NCBI RefSeq assembly: GCF_947623445.1
Contig: NC_135244.1
Location: 23,622,860-23,686,859 of the forward strand
DNA length: 64,000 nucleotides
Reading direction: 5' to 3'
Source of the DNA: Clavelina lepadiformis
Taxonomy: Eukaryota > Chordata > Ascidiacea > Aplousobranchia > Clavelinidae
Both the position numbers and the translations under genes were made by a program. This document shows positions 11,352 through 23,405 of the stretch, in pieces; positions within the stretch are counted from its first letter, which is position 1, and each line of letters begins with the position of its first letter. The notes beneath the pieces were generated by a model. That model did not search any database. It was given only the letters and a program-made list of their open reading frames with translations, and was not told where the DNA came from.

Positions 11352-14300
11352 ATGTTTCTTTCTCAATGGCTGACAATTTCTGTTGTTTTGATGGGCTTAG
11401 GAATAAGTGGTAAGTTTTTGCACATTGAAAGTTTTAGATTCAGTTATGTGCTGTATCAGACTTTTAAACGTCTACATTGATTTGTGGCTGGACTGGAAAA
11501 GCACAGCAGTTTTCGATGAAAATCGTGCGTGCAACGACGCAGATTTTGGCACGATGCTGTGATACCACCAAACCCTCAATTCTTTCTTTATTATAAATTG
11601 ACGTTCAAACAACCAATTTTCCTAGATTTTCAACCAAAACCTCGTTCATGCAGCTGCTACACTCTCCAGCTATGAATATGTTGTAATTGAATTAGGAAAA
11701 TTTGGTTGTTTCAAAGCCAATTTCTGAATTTACATCGAAAGATTTAAACAAAAATTGAATTTTCAGTGCATGGTATTAGGCCAGAATTTCTGTCTTTGTA
11801 CAGACAAATTTTTTTTGAAAACTGCCACGCTTTCCATTTCAGGTCTTGTATAATTTGACCGCATTTGTATTAAAATTTAAGTGAAAAGCCAACTAACTGA
11901 ATCTTTCATTTAAATGGTTTGCCAAATATCTTTTTTTACTACAAAATGGTGTTAAGAAACCATGCTACCATGGTCTTTTGAACTTAAAAATCTAAGCCAT
12001 TCTCTGGTAAAGTCAAAAAAGTCTTAGCTATATTCATATGGTAGGCCACTGAAATAATTGACTGCAGTTTCAGAATTCATCACAGATTTTATATGTTATT
12101 TTTCAGGTCAAATTTCAAGTTACACCTCAACTGAAAATGACTTAACAGCTGAATCCGGGCAGACAGTAAGCGGTAGTTTTGAATACAACATGATCTACAC
12201 AATTAACATCACCAACATATCAACAAGCAGCCGTGCTCTGATGCTGCAGGCCATTGCGCTTGACAACGAGGTCACAATTAGCCTGGATGGAAATTTTTCA
12301 GACGATGCAACAACTACCGGCAATTCAACCGGCGTGGTTGCGATCCTGCCCAGCATTGATTTGGGAAACCCCACCGGCTTTCTTTCATTCTTCAATGTTT
12401 CATCAGACAATAATAATTGCACGTGCAACAGATCCCAAACTGTTGTGATTACAACGATCGAGTTGAATACCCACCAACCCATCCCAGGTGGTTGTAATTC
12501 TGTGCACACTGCAGATATCTACCCTAATTTAGATCCGACTTCACATGACAAAATGGTTGAGGTGAAATTTTCACAGGCCAATATCGGATATTCATTTGGT
12601 GAACCCGAACCAGTCTGTGATGTGGATTCAAAACATCGCAATTCATTAATATATGATATCTATGTAACGTTTTTACAAAAAAATTTAAAAATTTTGTCAT
12701 GTTCAACTGATTCCCAGTGCGGTGAAACTGATGCTGATTTCGTGGACGTTATTAAAATGGGGAGCAACATCAATCCAGTGACATCTGCCAAGAAAATTAC
12801 GACTCTGACTCAAAAACAGAAGAGTCGGTTTTATTTGTCCAGAGTTCGGAACAATGCAGCCGCATTTTTATATGTCAATGTCCGTGATCCTGTGTACCAA
12901 ACATCCTCTCTGTATGTTCCTTTGTTGATAGTTGGGGATTCCCCGACACTCCAGTACTCGTACCAGGTCGTGCTCTACGTTTTGCTTGTTGTCTTCATGA
13001 TGCTTGGGTTGCTGCTTTGTCTTGCTGGCCACAGGTGCTTCATAGGAACAAAGTGTTGAAAACTGGGTGTTATTTGAAAAGTAAATATTCGAACCGAAAA
13101 TCTAGCAATCATTTAATTAACTGCTGTTTGAGTTATATTTCATTGCCAATTCGATCTTAGCAACACGTATAAGCATTGAAGTCAGTAAAACTCAAATTGT
13201 CAGCTAATAAGTGGTTCCTAGATTTTCGGCTTTGGTATTTGTTCTTTAGGTGATTCATGTTTTTGTTGCCAGTAAAATCGTGCTAATGTTATTCTTAGTG
13301 TGTGCTTTTAACATACTGTGCTATTAAGCATCAAATTAAGTTAAGCTACTATGACTGGTTTTAAAGCAGTGCATGATCAAGGAAATAATCTTAACTACAT
13401 TTAACTTTACTTTGTCTCATTATCGTGATATTTTTAGGTTGTTTCCATTTGAACTGTTTATGTTTGGGGCATTGTTCATTCTACTAATCTGCTCTATTGT
13501 CCTGGAAGTTTTACAGACAACGCTTAAAATAGAAGCAAAGCTTGGAACAGCGTCAGGTTTGGTGTTGGAAAAAAATGTCACTGTATTCAATCAACCAGTT
13601 GTTAATTTAAATTACTTACATTCCTATTTCTAGATTTACTGCACTTTTTACTTTACTTTGTTGTCTTTCAGGGTTCGCTGTGGTTGGAGGCTTGCTCCTT
13701 GTCTCCCTATGGTGGAGGTTTGATTGCGGAGTTTACTGCAGCCTCATAGTAGGTCTGGTTGGAGGATTCCTCTTCGCATCCATTGTCTTTGTAACTCCGT
13801 TGATCAACGTAACCTTATTCAGGTAAACTAAATACCGGGTAAAAGGAAAACATTTTAGTTTCCAGTGTAAGTGTTTAACACATTACCTGCCTGTGATTAG
13901 TTTATTAGATTAGTGTGGATACTGGTACATTGCTGTTATTATGCCAATATTAAGCTGCCGGTTTCTCATTTTTTTGAGGACAATGTTTTAATGATTGAAG
14001 ATGTGCCAAATTCAAAAAGGTTTGGATTTGTGAGAATACAAATAATATATTGTGATATTGCTGTATATCTAAAACAGGATTTGACCAATTCAAGATTTGG
14101 ATTCGTGAGAATAAACAATATGGTCATTTCCTGTTCTTAATATAGGGATTCACATTTCATTCCATCCCTGTAATTTAAGATAAATAAAATTGATCACTTT
14201 CCAGGAACCAACTTGCTTACATGATGACTTTCATCTGCTTCAACCTGGCTTATGTCCTTTTCCTCACTCTCTTGTCTCCTCACAGACAGTGCATTGTGAC

Positions 14301-15003
14301 ATCATCATTTGTTGGTTCTTACATCATAGTGGGATTGTTGGGGTCTGGGGTATTTTTCAACTCTGTCACGAGTGAAATTGTCATGTTCACCGTGTGGCGA
14401 TTCTCTGTGACCAACTTTGCAAATGCAATAATTGTGTATCCATTTTTTACCATTGGTACGTTGTGTTGCTTTAGCATAAATACAAGTTTCACTTTTTAAT
14501 TCTTTCATTTTGAAAACTTAAATTGCCGATTAAAATAAGTATAATTACTGCATTCGATGTTTCATTTTTTCTTTCCAGACAAAATTTTGATATCAGTTTG
14601 GGGCGTTCTCTTCCTAATAGGATGTGTCACGCAGTTTTTGTTGCAAAAATCGAGACCAAATTTTCCATCATCACCTTACAAGTGCAACACTTTGCAGTGC
14701 AACGAGGCTCCACACGACGTGGTGGTTAATGTGAGCAATGATGGTAAGTTTTGTGAGGTTCAATGTCAGTGAAACAAAAATACCTCGTGCAGGTCTGTCC
14801 CTAGTAATTACAAAATAGCAATCTGACGTTGCTATTTTTTTTGATCAGATGTACGAAGTGTGTCAACTATTGCTAGCAGTGGGTGTGTGAGTCTCACGAG
14901 TGAGAATTACGACGGCGATATCAGCGAGCACGATGATATGGTAGGTTCCGATGATGACTCAGCTGAAATGGATGACACTGACACCCACCACCTTGTCCAG
15001 TAA
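11352..15003 (+). CDS. TM7SF3: TM7SF3-like seven-transmembrane protein
   Basis: Seven exons: 11352-11409, 12107-13052, 13438-13556, 13672-13822, 14205-14455, 14579-14743, 14849-15003; 1845 nt, 614 aa. Exon 1 encodes a hydrophobic signal peptide (MFLSQWLTISVVLMG). The large exon 2 encodes an extracellular domain with many N-x-S/T sites and the cysteine-bearing PGGCN motif found in TM7SF3. The first membrane segment starts at its end, and exons 3-6 carry the others, including the family's SLWWRF motif. The tail is acidic (DDMVGSDDDSAEMDD) and lacks membrane segments. Mammalian TM7SF3 is a lysosome/plasma-membrane protein linked to cell survival; its molecular activity is unclear. The exon 2 donor (AAA|GTGTTG) is weak, but the join keeps phase and gives the expected K-L-F sequence. 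Confidence 0.9.
14006..14125. repeat. Imperfect direct repeat in TM7SF3 intron 4
   Basis: Two related segments of roughly 40 bp, near 14006-14050 and 14082-14125. They share a ccaa-ttcaa-A-ggtttggattygtgagaata-like core. It looks like a local duplication inside the intron. Confidence 0.5.
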
Positions 15004-16394
15004 CTGACAACTGAGTTGTCTGATTCTGTTTGCTCACAATGCACATTGTTATCTTTTCTATGCTGTGCCTTCACTGTGATGGGAGATTGTTGCCTTACTT
15101 TGATAGGGTAGTTATTGCAATGCAGGTTAAATATTTTGATTTCTATAGATATCTGCCTTAATTTATTTTACACCCGATACCAAACAAGCCATGATAGTCT
15201 ATGCAGAACGTGGGAGAAATGGACTCTCTATTTAAGACAGAACTTTGAGCTTTTTTTCAAATGAAAAACACGTTTTTGTCTGATTTCTTCATATTGAATA
15301 GCCAATTCGTACTTGTAATTACGTATCCTACTCTTTTCATATTGCTTTCGTTGAACCACGGTGAGAAGGCTGTTAACCTGGTCACCATAACTTCACTGCA
15401 CTTATACAAGACTTATCTTATTCATATTTCTGTCCCTTGTGTTATTGCTTATATGTTACTTACGGTACACAGTCATATTTTTGTTTTCGCTTGTGTTGAA
15501 ATTCGTGAGAAAATTATAATCATGTCATTAATCTAAAGAACTTGAATATCTAGTGACTGTATTTCTCAGCAATGACCATAGATAGCAAAGGGATGATAGC
15601 ACACAACCAAGCAATTTGCAAATTGGTAAGCTTTAACTTCAGCCTGGAAGGCTGCTGTCACTGAAAAAACCCTGAGAATTTGGCAGGTTCCGCTTGAATG
15701 CTCAATATCAAAGAACTTTCTGGAAACAACCAAGATTGATATAAAATTCTATTTCACAATTCAGCAAAGTTAGCTTTGGCAAATCCACTTCTGTTAGTAC
15801 AAAGATGACACAGCGATGTAAGAACACCGTGATTGGATGAAAACCTACAATACAGAAAGATTAATTAAGTGCTCGTGTCCTGAGCAGTTAGCGTTGGCAT
15901 GAGAACGAAAAACATAGAAATCATACACACAGTGGTGAGATGGCACGAAAAGCGAAACTACTGAAACTTCTTTGATACAAAGCGAAAGCGTAAACATAAG
16001 GTACTTGAATAATGTAACATATTTCATCCAAGAAATTTCCACTCATACCGGGAAGAACAAAAAGATTTTGATTAAAAATGTTACTTTTACGAGCTAGAAA
16101 ATAAATTATGTTAAAATCAAAGATAAATCTTGTGCAACTTTGCAAAAGTTTTTAAAGACATATGAATAGTACAGAATTAGTTCACACTGGCATTGAACCA
16201 AAAAATTAGAAATGTTAAACATTTCTATGAAACAAGTTCTAACAAAACACACCAACTCCTACGGGGATATAAAGCAAAAGGCACAAAGCAAACACACACC
16301 TGTGCCAAAACATGATATTGAACCCATGAGCATGATCTATTGTTGAGTTCAACATATGAACCCAAGCACAAAACATTAGGCAAGTGTTTGTGTA
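15004..16394. other. Convergent 3' intergenic region (TM7SF3 / HOIP-like)
   Basis: About 1.4 kb between the stop codons of two genes that converge. It is AT-rich and should hold both 3' UTRs. Short ORFs here are composition-driven; none resembles a protein family. Confidence 0.6.
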
Positions 16395-19300
16395 TTAATC
16401 ACTGGCTGAAGATTGTGCGACGACGGGAAGTGCATTTTCTGCAGCACGATTTGCTTGCATGGCTTGCCCGGCGATCGTTAAGTCTTGTATCAACGGAAGC
16501 TCTCTGACAGATTCCAACAGCGTGAGCCTGTGTTCATCATCACTACTTTGAGGTTGCCAAAGTGGCAGAGGTTTGCTTGAACGCGTCAGAACTGTTTTTA
16601 ATTCTTCAACTGTGAAGACGGACGCAGGATCAAGATTAGTGTCGTTTATCAGGTTGACCAAGTACTCCTTATAGTGCAGCACGCATAAGTCTGCGTTGTC
16701 TTGGAGAACCTCCCGTCCACAGAAGCCATCTTCAAGCCCAGTTGACGTTTCTTTTTGCTCTTCGACCTTGCAGTAGTTAATTTTCTTCTCAGAACTTGTG
16801 TCAAAGTTGACGCCGGCATCTAAAAGAATTTTCTGCAAACGATCCACGTCAAAGTCTCGGAGGTAAAAAAAACAATCCCTTGGGTGGTGGGCATGCAGGC
16901 CTTTGCCACTGCACTGCGGCTGAATCGAGCAAATTCTTCCCTGCTTGAATGGTTGCTTGCATCCACTGCAGAATTGATATGAGCACATGAGGCACTTAAA
17001 GTGCATGCAACCGCCTTTTGCCAGAGCGTAACGGAATTTACATTCCGGGCAATTTATGCCATTTTCTTTGAGATGAGCCGCAAGTCCAGCGGTTTGAAAG
17101 TCAGCATCATTTAGCTGTTTCCATTCTAAAAAGTCATGACATGTCAAACCTTCGTGCTGTGATTCCCAGGGACGCTTGCAGTTGAAACAGGTTGCTTTGT
17201 TGCACGCCGAGCACACCATTTTCAAAATATTCTGATTGTGTTCAAAGCCATTAGGGCAGTGGGAACACCAACGAAAATTAGGCATTTTCCTCACGGTGTG
17301 GTCAATCACTTTCTTCTGATAAAGTTCATAATCTTCATTGTTCAAATGCGTTCGAACGGTGTGCTCCACGTACATGAGATGATTCATGACAACTTCTTGA
17401 TCCCCGTCGATATCGGGAAGCTTGCATACGGGACACACGAGGTCTCTCACTTGGCCCTCACTTATTTTAACATGAAGATATTTGGCCTGGCAAGCCTCGC
17501 AGTACATGCAGCCATTGTCACCGCACGTCGGCATGCATTTGACTTTGTTTTGAGGAAAGAGATCAAAGCAGAGCATGCATTTGTTGCTGAGGAACTTGAC
17601 GGCTTTGTTGAAATCATCAGGAAAACATTTTGCCGCCTCTAAAACATCCTCCATTTCATAATCACTTAAAAATTCAGTCAAATCCGTAGACTGGATCAGT
17701 TTACAGGTCATGTCGCTGGTTAAGTGGTTATCGATGTCAAACATGGCGATGATGGCGTCTTGTAAGTGATCACGGTCACTTCGTATCGGGAGGAAGTCCT
17801 TCACTTTGACATTGTCCTGTCTGCTGCTTGATTTCAATTTAAGTCTGTCCACAAAACTCTTCAATAATGGCTGCTGCAATGCATTTAAAGCAACTTCACA
17901 GTCACCTTCAGCCTCGAACAAACTTAGTTGGATTTGCTCGTCTGTGAAGAATTGAGGGAGAGATATTTGCTTCATTTTATTTGCCCGTTCCTTCGCTACG
18001 AAGAACAGTGCAAGAGAATGGTCACCGCCGGCCTTCAATAGAGCATCAGAAGCTTCTCGAACCGACACCGGCAAATTGCTCTCATTTACAACAGTCTCAA
18101 CCCGACTTTGCCAGTTTTCACTGAGCCACTGGGACAGTGTGCTTGAAGAATCATTCGTTTCAGCGAGTTCCTTTGCGGCGATTTCAACATGTCTGGTGGT
18201 GAATTGTTGGTTCTCAGCAGCACGGATTCTGTCGATCATTTCGATGTTTTTCAACCGATTATCTTCCTGCTTTGTGTCACGGAGGATTTCTTCAAGATTG
18301 CGCGGTGAAAAGCTTGAACCATTTCCATGAACTGGTGAAGGCGAATTGTCATGAACAGAATTTTCAAAACCATTCACAGTGTCGCTTTGAGGAGATTGTA
18401 TGTAAGACACAACCGGGTCTGAGAGTCGGACTGGATCATTGGCTGGATCCACTCCATCACCATTAGACAAGTTTGTTTTGTCAGAATCAAATGCTGTCAA
18501 CGTAACATTTTGGATGGCTTCAAACTCAGAACTTTGCTCAAGATTTTTTCTCTGTGGAGTGAAGACAACTTTTCCACTAAAATCTTCACTATCCCGAGAT
18601 ACAGGCGAATGAAGCGACAAAGAATTGAGCAATGACTCCACAGGAGGGCGGTAGAATGGAACAGAGATATTCACATCCTGGAGAAATGTTGAAGATGAGC
18701 TCTTAGTAATTTCTTCTCCTGGTAAACAACTTGTTTCAGAAGCAAAAGAGACAGTGCTGGACTCAGTAGGCATTCCTTGCTCCAATATATCTCTTGGGGG
18801 AAATACTGGTGCACCATCTGTGTCAACCATTGAAGTTACTGGTGTCAAAATTGCTGTTTGTAGATTAACTGGTTGTATTGGAACAGGCTCAATGGCTTCC
18901 TCTGATCTCTTTAAATCTTTCTCAAACAATTTTTCAATTTCACTTTTCTTTTTCTGCAGAAACTTTGCCCTCTCTCTAAGATGTCTGGAAACTGTTGGAG
19001 GCAGGCGTTTTGCTCCATCATTGAATTTCACAATTTGTTCTTCAATTTCAGAGCAAAAACTCTGAATACTTTTTCGTCGCGAGTCGGCATTGTCAATTGA
19101 TCTGAGCTCTTCTATTTTCACAGGGATTTGTATCTGCCAGTCAATAACTGGAGAACTGTCCGACTTTTTAACAGTTACACTCGATGAAGATGGTTCATTG
19201 TGAAAACCAGGAGCTTTGCCAGCTCTTATGCAAACATCAACGCTGGTGCTCAAAGGATGATTAGCGACGGTGGATGCTGGAGGACGAATTCTTGATCGCT

Positions 19301-20234
19301 GATGACTGACCCTGTTCGGATACTGGTGCCAAATTTTATCACAGTTCTCACACTGTGCTTTGTGGCAAACTTGGCACTGAACTTCTGCTGGTTTTTGGCC
19401 GCAAACAACACACATTTCATCAAAATGACCGTTGCTCAAGCCCGATGTACTTGGAACATCGCCTAAAGCTGACGGTTGAGAGGAGGGAATTGCAATGCTC
19501 GTGTTTTCAAATTTATTGTACGCATTATGAGATAATGCAAAACTGTTGCTATCAGGTCGATCAGTTTTTGACGCGCTTTGAGGTCTCGAATTGACATCTT
19601 TATTCGTCACCGATGTGGCACTACCATAGGTAAACAACGGTCGTGAAGTTTCTAGATTTGTCAAATCTGGACTGTTGGCGTATATTTCCCGCAGCCCAGG
19701 AATGTAGGGAAAAAAGTCATATGGTTTTGGATGTTGTGCTTTTTGCAATAATGCTGCTTCATATTTCAACAGAATTATATCAGCTGTTACATTGATGGCT
19801 TCGTTACGATCGGGCAATGCTGCACTTTTGGGATAGGCAAGACCATCATAGACTGTTTCTGTGTAGCCCATAAGAACTAAAATATCTCGAGCTCCTTTTA
19901 CATTGTCTACTTTGGTGTGAAATATAGCGTTGGAGAATCGAACAATCCTCCACTGTGGGGGTGGGTCTGGCCGCAGAAGGTTTTTCCCGTATTTCTCCAA
20001 AATTCCCATCGCACCAATAATAGCACTAATCCCACTCAGACCCAAGAAACAGTTTTCTTGTACAAGTTTTCGCACGTCAATCTTTCCATATCTTGAAACA
20101 AGGTCGTCTGATGTGAGCAAAATGTCCTCGACGACCGGAAAAATGTTATCACTTCGTGTCTGCCCTGATGCAACCAGCTTGCATAGTTTTAACTGGGCAG
20201 AATGCAGTCTTTCTATCCCTAATGCTTGCTGCAT
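16395..20234 (-). CDS. RNF31: HOIP-like RBR E3 ubiquitin ligase (RNF31 family)
   Basis: One uninterrupted 1279-codon exon. HOIP is the catalytic subunit of LUBAC, which builds linear (Met1) ubiquitin chains in innate immune and NF-kB signalling. The N-terminal 190 residues match the PUB domain that binds p97, OTULIN and CYLD tails. A B-box-like zinc finger (CVVCGQKPAEVQCQVCHK) lies near residues 275-320. A UBA-like region precedes the RBR. RING1 starts at residue 886 (CMLC), IBR is about 985-1035, and RING2 about 1062-1100, where the cysteine of GGCMHFKC (residue 1076) matches the catalytic Cys of human HOIP. A linear-chain-determining region follows to about 1245. I find no NZF zinc fingers (W-x-C-x2-C) between B-box and UBA, where vertebrate HOIP has them. 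A good splice acceptor lies just 5' of the ATG, so there is a 5' UTR intron. Confidence 0.95.
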   Translation of the reverse strand: MQQALGIERLHSAQLKLCKLVASGQTRSDNIFPVVEDILLTSDDLVSRYGKIDVRKLVQENCFLGLSGISAIIGAMGILEKYGKNLLRPDPPPQWRIVRFSNAIFHTKVDNVKGARDILVLMGYTETVYDGLAYPKSAALPDRNEAINVTADIILLKYEAALLQKAQHPKPYDFFPYIPGLREIYANSPDLTNLETSRPLFTYGSATSVTNKDVNSRPQSASKTDRPDSNSFALSHNAYNKFENTSIAIPSSQPSALGDVPSTSGLSNGHFDEMCVVCGQKPAEVQCQVCHKAQCENCDKIWHQYPNRVSHQRSRIRPPASTVANHPLSTSVDVCIRAGKAPGFHNEPSSSSVTVKKSDSSPVIDWQIQIPVKIEELRSIDNADSRRKSIQSFCSEIEEQIVKFNDGAKRLPPTVSRHLRERAKFLQKKKSEIEKLFEKDLKRSEEAIEPVPIQPVNLQTAILTPVTSMVDTDGAPVFPPRDILEQGMPTESSTVSFASETSCLPGEEITKSSSSTFLQDVNISVPFYRPPVESLLNSLSLHSPVSRDSEDFSGKVVFTPQRKNLEQSSEFEAIQNVTLTAFDSDKTNLSNGDGVDPANDPVRLSDPVVSYIQSPQSDTVNGFENSVHDNSPSPVHGNGSSFSPRNLEEILRDTKQEDNRLKNIEMIDRIRAAENQQFTTRHVEIAAKELAETNDSSSTLSQWLSENWQSRVETVVNESNLPVSVREASDALLKAGGDHSLALFFVAKERANKMKQISLPQFFTDEQIQLSLFEAEGDCEVALNALQQPLLKSFVDRLKLKSSSRQDNVKVKDFLPIRSDRDHLQDAIIAMFDIDNHLTSDMTCKLIQSTDLTEFLSDYEMEDVLEAAKCFPDDFNKAVKFLSNKCMLCFDLFPQNKVKCMPTCGDNGCMYCEACQAKYLHVKISEGQVRDLVCPVCKLPDIDGDQEVVMNHLMYVEHTVRTHLNNEDYELYQKKVIDHTVRKMPNFRWCSHCPNGFEHNQNILKMVCSACNKATCFNCKRPWESQHEGLTCHDFLEWKQLNDADFQTAGLAAHLKENGINCPECKFRYALAKGGCMHFKCLMCSYQFCSGCKQPFKQGRICSIQPQCSGKGLHAHHPRDCFFYLRDFDVDRLQKILLDAGVNFDTSSEKKINYCKVEEQKETSTGLEDGFCGREVLQDNADLCVLHYKEYLVNLINDTNLDPASVFTVEELKTVLTRSSKPLPLWQPQSSDDEHRLTLLESVRELPLIQDLTIAGQAMQANRAAENALPVVAQSSASD

Positions 20235-22431
20235 TTTTATTGGAAAAGCTGAAAAAAAAGAAACACAGTATGCATGTTACAACTCTATCCACTTAATTTT
20301 CAAAAAAAATTCTTCAAGTCTAGAAAAAAAAATAATAATTTGTTGCAAAATTGTAACAAAACCTGCACTATTAAGGGTTCATGCTAGTTGTTCTGTTTGT
20401 AGCAGTCTGCAGAGTTGGGCAAAAGCGAACTCAAATGCGGTTATAATTACATTATCTGCACTTAACTAAATTTTGTATGTATTTGATCAATTGCGGACAC
20501 GGTTTTTATGCATTTTTTATAATTTATAGCAAGTTTTTTAGCAGGCTGGCTAATAGACGCTCGCTAAAGCATCAAAACCACCACTTGACAGCTTTTAAGT
20601 ACACCATTAGGTCTTTTGCGCACCTAAGATCTTGGTGAAATAGGTCAAGATATATTGTCCAGTTACAGCTAATACAGGGTTAGTAAGAGACACAAGACGT
20701 TTTCCTGTTCAGTTGTGACGTCAAACAACGTAACGAGTAACGACACACAAATATTACGTTCCTTCATGCATGGCAAGACTAAGATTTAGCAAGAGATTGA
20801 CCTGCGAAACTAAAATTCTCTATTTTGAACATAAACCTCTTAAAACGCGACTGGAATTCCTCAATCATTGCGTTTCATTGAGAGAACAGCAAATTGGTGA
20901 AAATGATGAAGGGGAATCCCAACAATACGGCGTCAAATTGGCGCCACCTTGGCGAATAATAAGCATTACAAAAATGTTCTATTTTTATTTCGAGATCCAA
21001 AGCAGCATCTGAGTGCACGGTTTGAACTGAACTTAAAAATCTATCAACAAGTAAGAACACTATTTACAGAAAAAAACTAGAAAGCGAACTGAGTTGACGC
21101 AATCGTATAAAAGCAAGAAACACAAATAACTTGAACAGAAGCCTACTTTTACTAAATATGGATATACTACTTTAGTTGCTTATGAAAAACGTAGTCTAGC
21201 TTATTTAGACTAAAAGATTTTGTTTACAATTTACTATATACTGTACTTATATATTACTTAGCATTTAAGAAATTTACGTATAGGATAATAAATTAATAAG
21301 ATATAAAATAGAACACTATACTTCGTTTAAAGAAACGTTTAAACAAACAAACAAAAAACACAAACCCCGTTTAAAATGTTTATCAAATCAATAGAAAATA
21401 CAAGGTAGCTTGTATACAGAGCGTGTACTTGAAAGATATTGTGTTTCTACAAAATTATAGTTGCTAAGTTAAACTGAATAAGTTAATAACTTTTTTACAT
21501 CACATTATACCACCTCTTTTCTGACGAAAGCTCCCGTCAATTATAAAATTTGACAGCCTGTTCCAAATATTAAAAAGTGAATAATTAAAACTAGGTCAAC
21601 ATACAAGGTACTAAGCCGCTTTTTGATATAAATATGTTAATTTCTCACAAAATACAATACTGAATTTGGTCAAAGTTGCGAAGTCGGACATCGAGTAATA
21701 TTTCAGAGAAAGTCATAATATCTTGGTTTTTTGGTCAAAAAATACTCGTTTAAATCAACGCTTTTTTAATTAGGGTGCGTCGTCTTTACCCAGTTAGTCA
21801 AGAAAGGGTAACCAGTCTAGGTGACTGATAGTGTAAGACAGCAAGAAAACCCGACCAAACAATAATGATTTGTTATTATGCTGTTGGTCCGAAATGGCGT
21901 TTACTTGACGCCACATAAATGACGTTCTTATAATCTTATGGTTCATTTTGTTATTTTGCCTGTAGTATAATCCTACCGTATACTTATAGACACCGTATTT
22001 CTTACCTATATACTGTGCAGTAGATAATAGGGATCTCTTAAACTTTTGCACTCCGACTTGAAGGCTTGAATGGGAAGTAGTTATGAGGTAATATAAAGAA
22101 ATTATGATGTGATAATCCTTTACTACTCGATCCTGGTATAGGATGCACAAGAAAAAGAAATCCGATCATGGTGTAGGGCTTAGGACTAGGCTATAGTGAT
22201 TGACTTTATTCAGCTATTTCACCCCAAAAAATTGTACGTTCGAAGCTCTTTTTCACAGTTTCTTGTTAACTTAACTTAAATGTTATAACAAGGTAACCAC
22301 AAAAGGCTTAATAGTCACAGTGGTTTCGTTTTCAGCCGTGGTTGGTCGTGTAGCAGAGATAAATTTTAGTTTGAAAGCTCAGAACTAATAGAGTGCAATA
22401 ATTTTGCTAAGCACCGTTCATAGCACAGCAT
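20235..22431. other. Head-to-head intergenic region (HOIP-like / zinc finger)
   Basis: About 2.2 kb. It starts with the 5' UTR intron acceptor of the HOIP-like gene (cag at about 20252, read on minus). One TGACGTCA octamer occurs near 20715. A 118-codon minus-strand ORF at 21794-22150 resembles nothing I know and is probably chance. Confidence 0.5.
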
Positions 22432-22473
22432 TATCAATTGTGCTGCTGAAATTGTTGCGAAAGAGAAAAATAT
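22432..22473 (+). repeat. Partial copy of the zinc-finger gene's first coding segment
   Basis: This stretch closely repeats the start of the coding exon about 160 bp downstream (22592-22637): both contain gaaattgttgc-aaagagaaaaatatg after an -aattgtgc- core. It lies before the intron-like sequence that precedes the ATG at 22566. It could be a remnant of a further duplication or part of an upstream exon. Confidence 0.6.
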
Positions 22474-22565
22474 GAAATATGAAAACTTACAGCAACGATA
22501 TCTCTTATGTTTATGCAATTATCTGGTTTTTACATTTCATGCATTTTTTAAATCTTTCACAGAGT

Positions 22566-23405
22566 ATGTCAGAGTTCATTAAATTTGCTGCTATGAATTG
22601 TGCGAATGAAATTGTTGCAAAAGAGAAAAATATGCAAAGCCTGGAATTACTTGGTCAGATGATATTGGATGAGCTCAAAAGCATCCGGAGCGATATGAAA
22701 GACGAAATACGAAAATTGGGATTAAAACTGGAAGAAGTCCTGAAACAACGAAATGATGTTATTTGTGTGGATGTTAATGATGATGTTCTTGATTACGATG
22801 AACATATTTCACCAAATCTGGTTGAATATGTCGTTGAATCATCTGAGAATGGGGAAGGAAATACGTTGTCAAGTAAAGACAAAAATATTGTCGAAAGCCA
22901 AAACAGTGATCTTGAAATTGAATGTTACGAAAATGTTTCCGAAATTTCCAATTTCAACACCACGTCACCATCATTTGATAATTTTGCAATTAAAAGTGAA
23001 AGGCTTGAGCCTGATCTAAATGATTTTTTTGGCACTAATCGCAGCGACGAACCTGAAGACCAGGAAGATCCATCGTTGCTCATAACCGCACCTATTTCCA
23101 TCAACAATGACATCTCTCGTACCGACGCTTTATTAAAATTTCGACGTAAATCAAAACACAATTTCCTGAGGCATAAACCTACATCGACGTTGACAGGTTC
23201 AGCTGAAAGAAGTGAAGATGAAAACGATAAAACTCTCAAGCAGTACAAGTGCAATGTATGTGGACAAACATACGGCCATGCATCGAGTATGAGAAGACAC
23301 AGAAAAACACACTCTGGCGTTAAACCATACAAATGCCACATTTGTGAAAAGCTTTTCAATCGAAAGGAGTATCTGCTTGGTCATATAAACACTCATAGAA
23401 GATAA
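22566..23405 (+). CDS. Two-finger C2H2 protein, tandem copy 1
   Basis: 279 aa. I chose ATG 22566 over the longer in-frame ATG at 22479 because a splice acceptor (tctttcacag) sits directly before it, and the paralogue at 25778 starts at the same place. The N-terminal 60 residues form a likely coiled coil (LLGQMILDELKSIRSDMKD). A long acidic Ser/Asp/Glu-rich middle follows. At the C-terminus are two C2H2 fingers (YKCNVCGQTYGHASSMRRH and YKCHICEKLFNRKEYLLGH) joined by a SGVKPYKC linker. It is probably nuclear and DNA-binding; the target is unknown. The 3' flank carries an AATAAA signal near 24447. The copy at 25778-26620 is nearly identical. Confidence 0.85.
   Translation: MSEFIKFAAMNCANEIVAKEKNMQSLELLGQMILDELKSIRSDMKDEIRKLGLKLEEVLKQRNDVICVDVNDDVLDYDEHISPNLVEYVVESSENGEGNTLSSKDKNIVESQNSDLEIECYENVSEISNFNTTSPSFDNFAIKSERLEPDLNDFFGTNRSDEPEDQEDPSLLITAPISINNDISRTDALLKFRRKSKHNFLRHKPTSTLTGSAERSEDENDKTLKQYKCNVCGQTYGHASSMRRHRKTHSGVKPYKCHICEKLFNRKEYLLGHINTHRR

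Noticed and set aside
12195..12509. 104-codon minus-strand ORF
   Set aside because: Antisense shadow of TM7SF3 exon 2.
17238..17642. 134-codon plus-strand ORF in the RBR region
   Set aside because: Antisense of the cysteine-rich RBR coding sequence, which keeps the other strand open.
19930..20469. 179-codon plus-strand ORF over the start of the HOIP-like gene
   Set aside because: Antisense shadow of a strongly supported exon; no family resemblance.
21794..22150. 118-codon minus-strand ORF between genes
   Set aside because: No motif, no splice support and AT-driven composition; likely chance.
22925..23359. 144-codon minus-strand ORF, with a similar one at 26134-26550
   Set aside because: Both lie antisense to the duplicated zinc-finger exons; their mutual likeness follows from the duplication.
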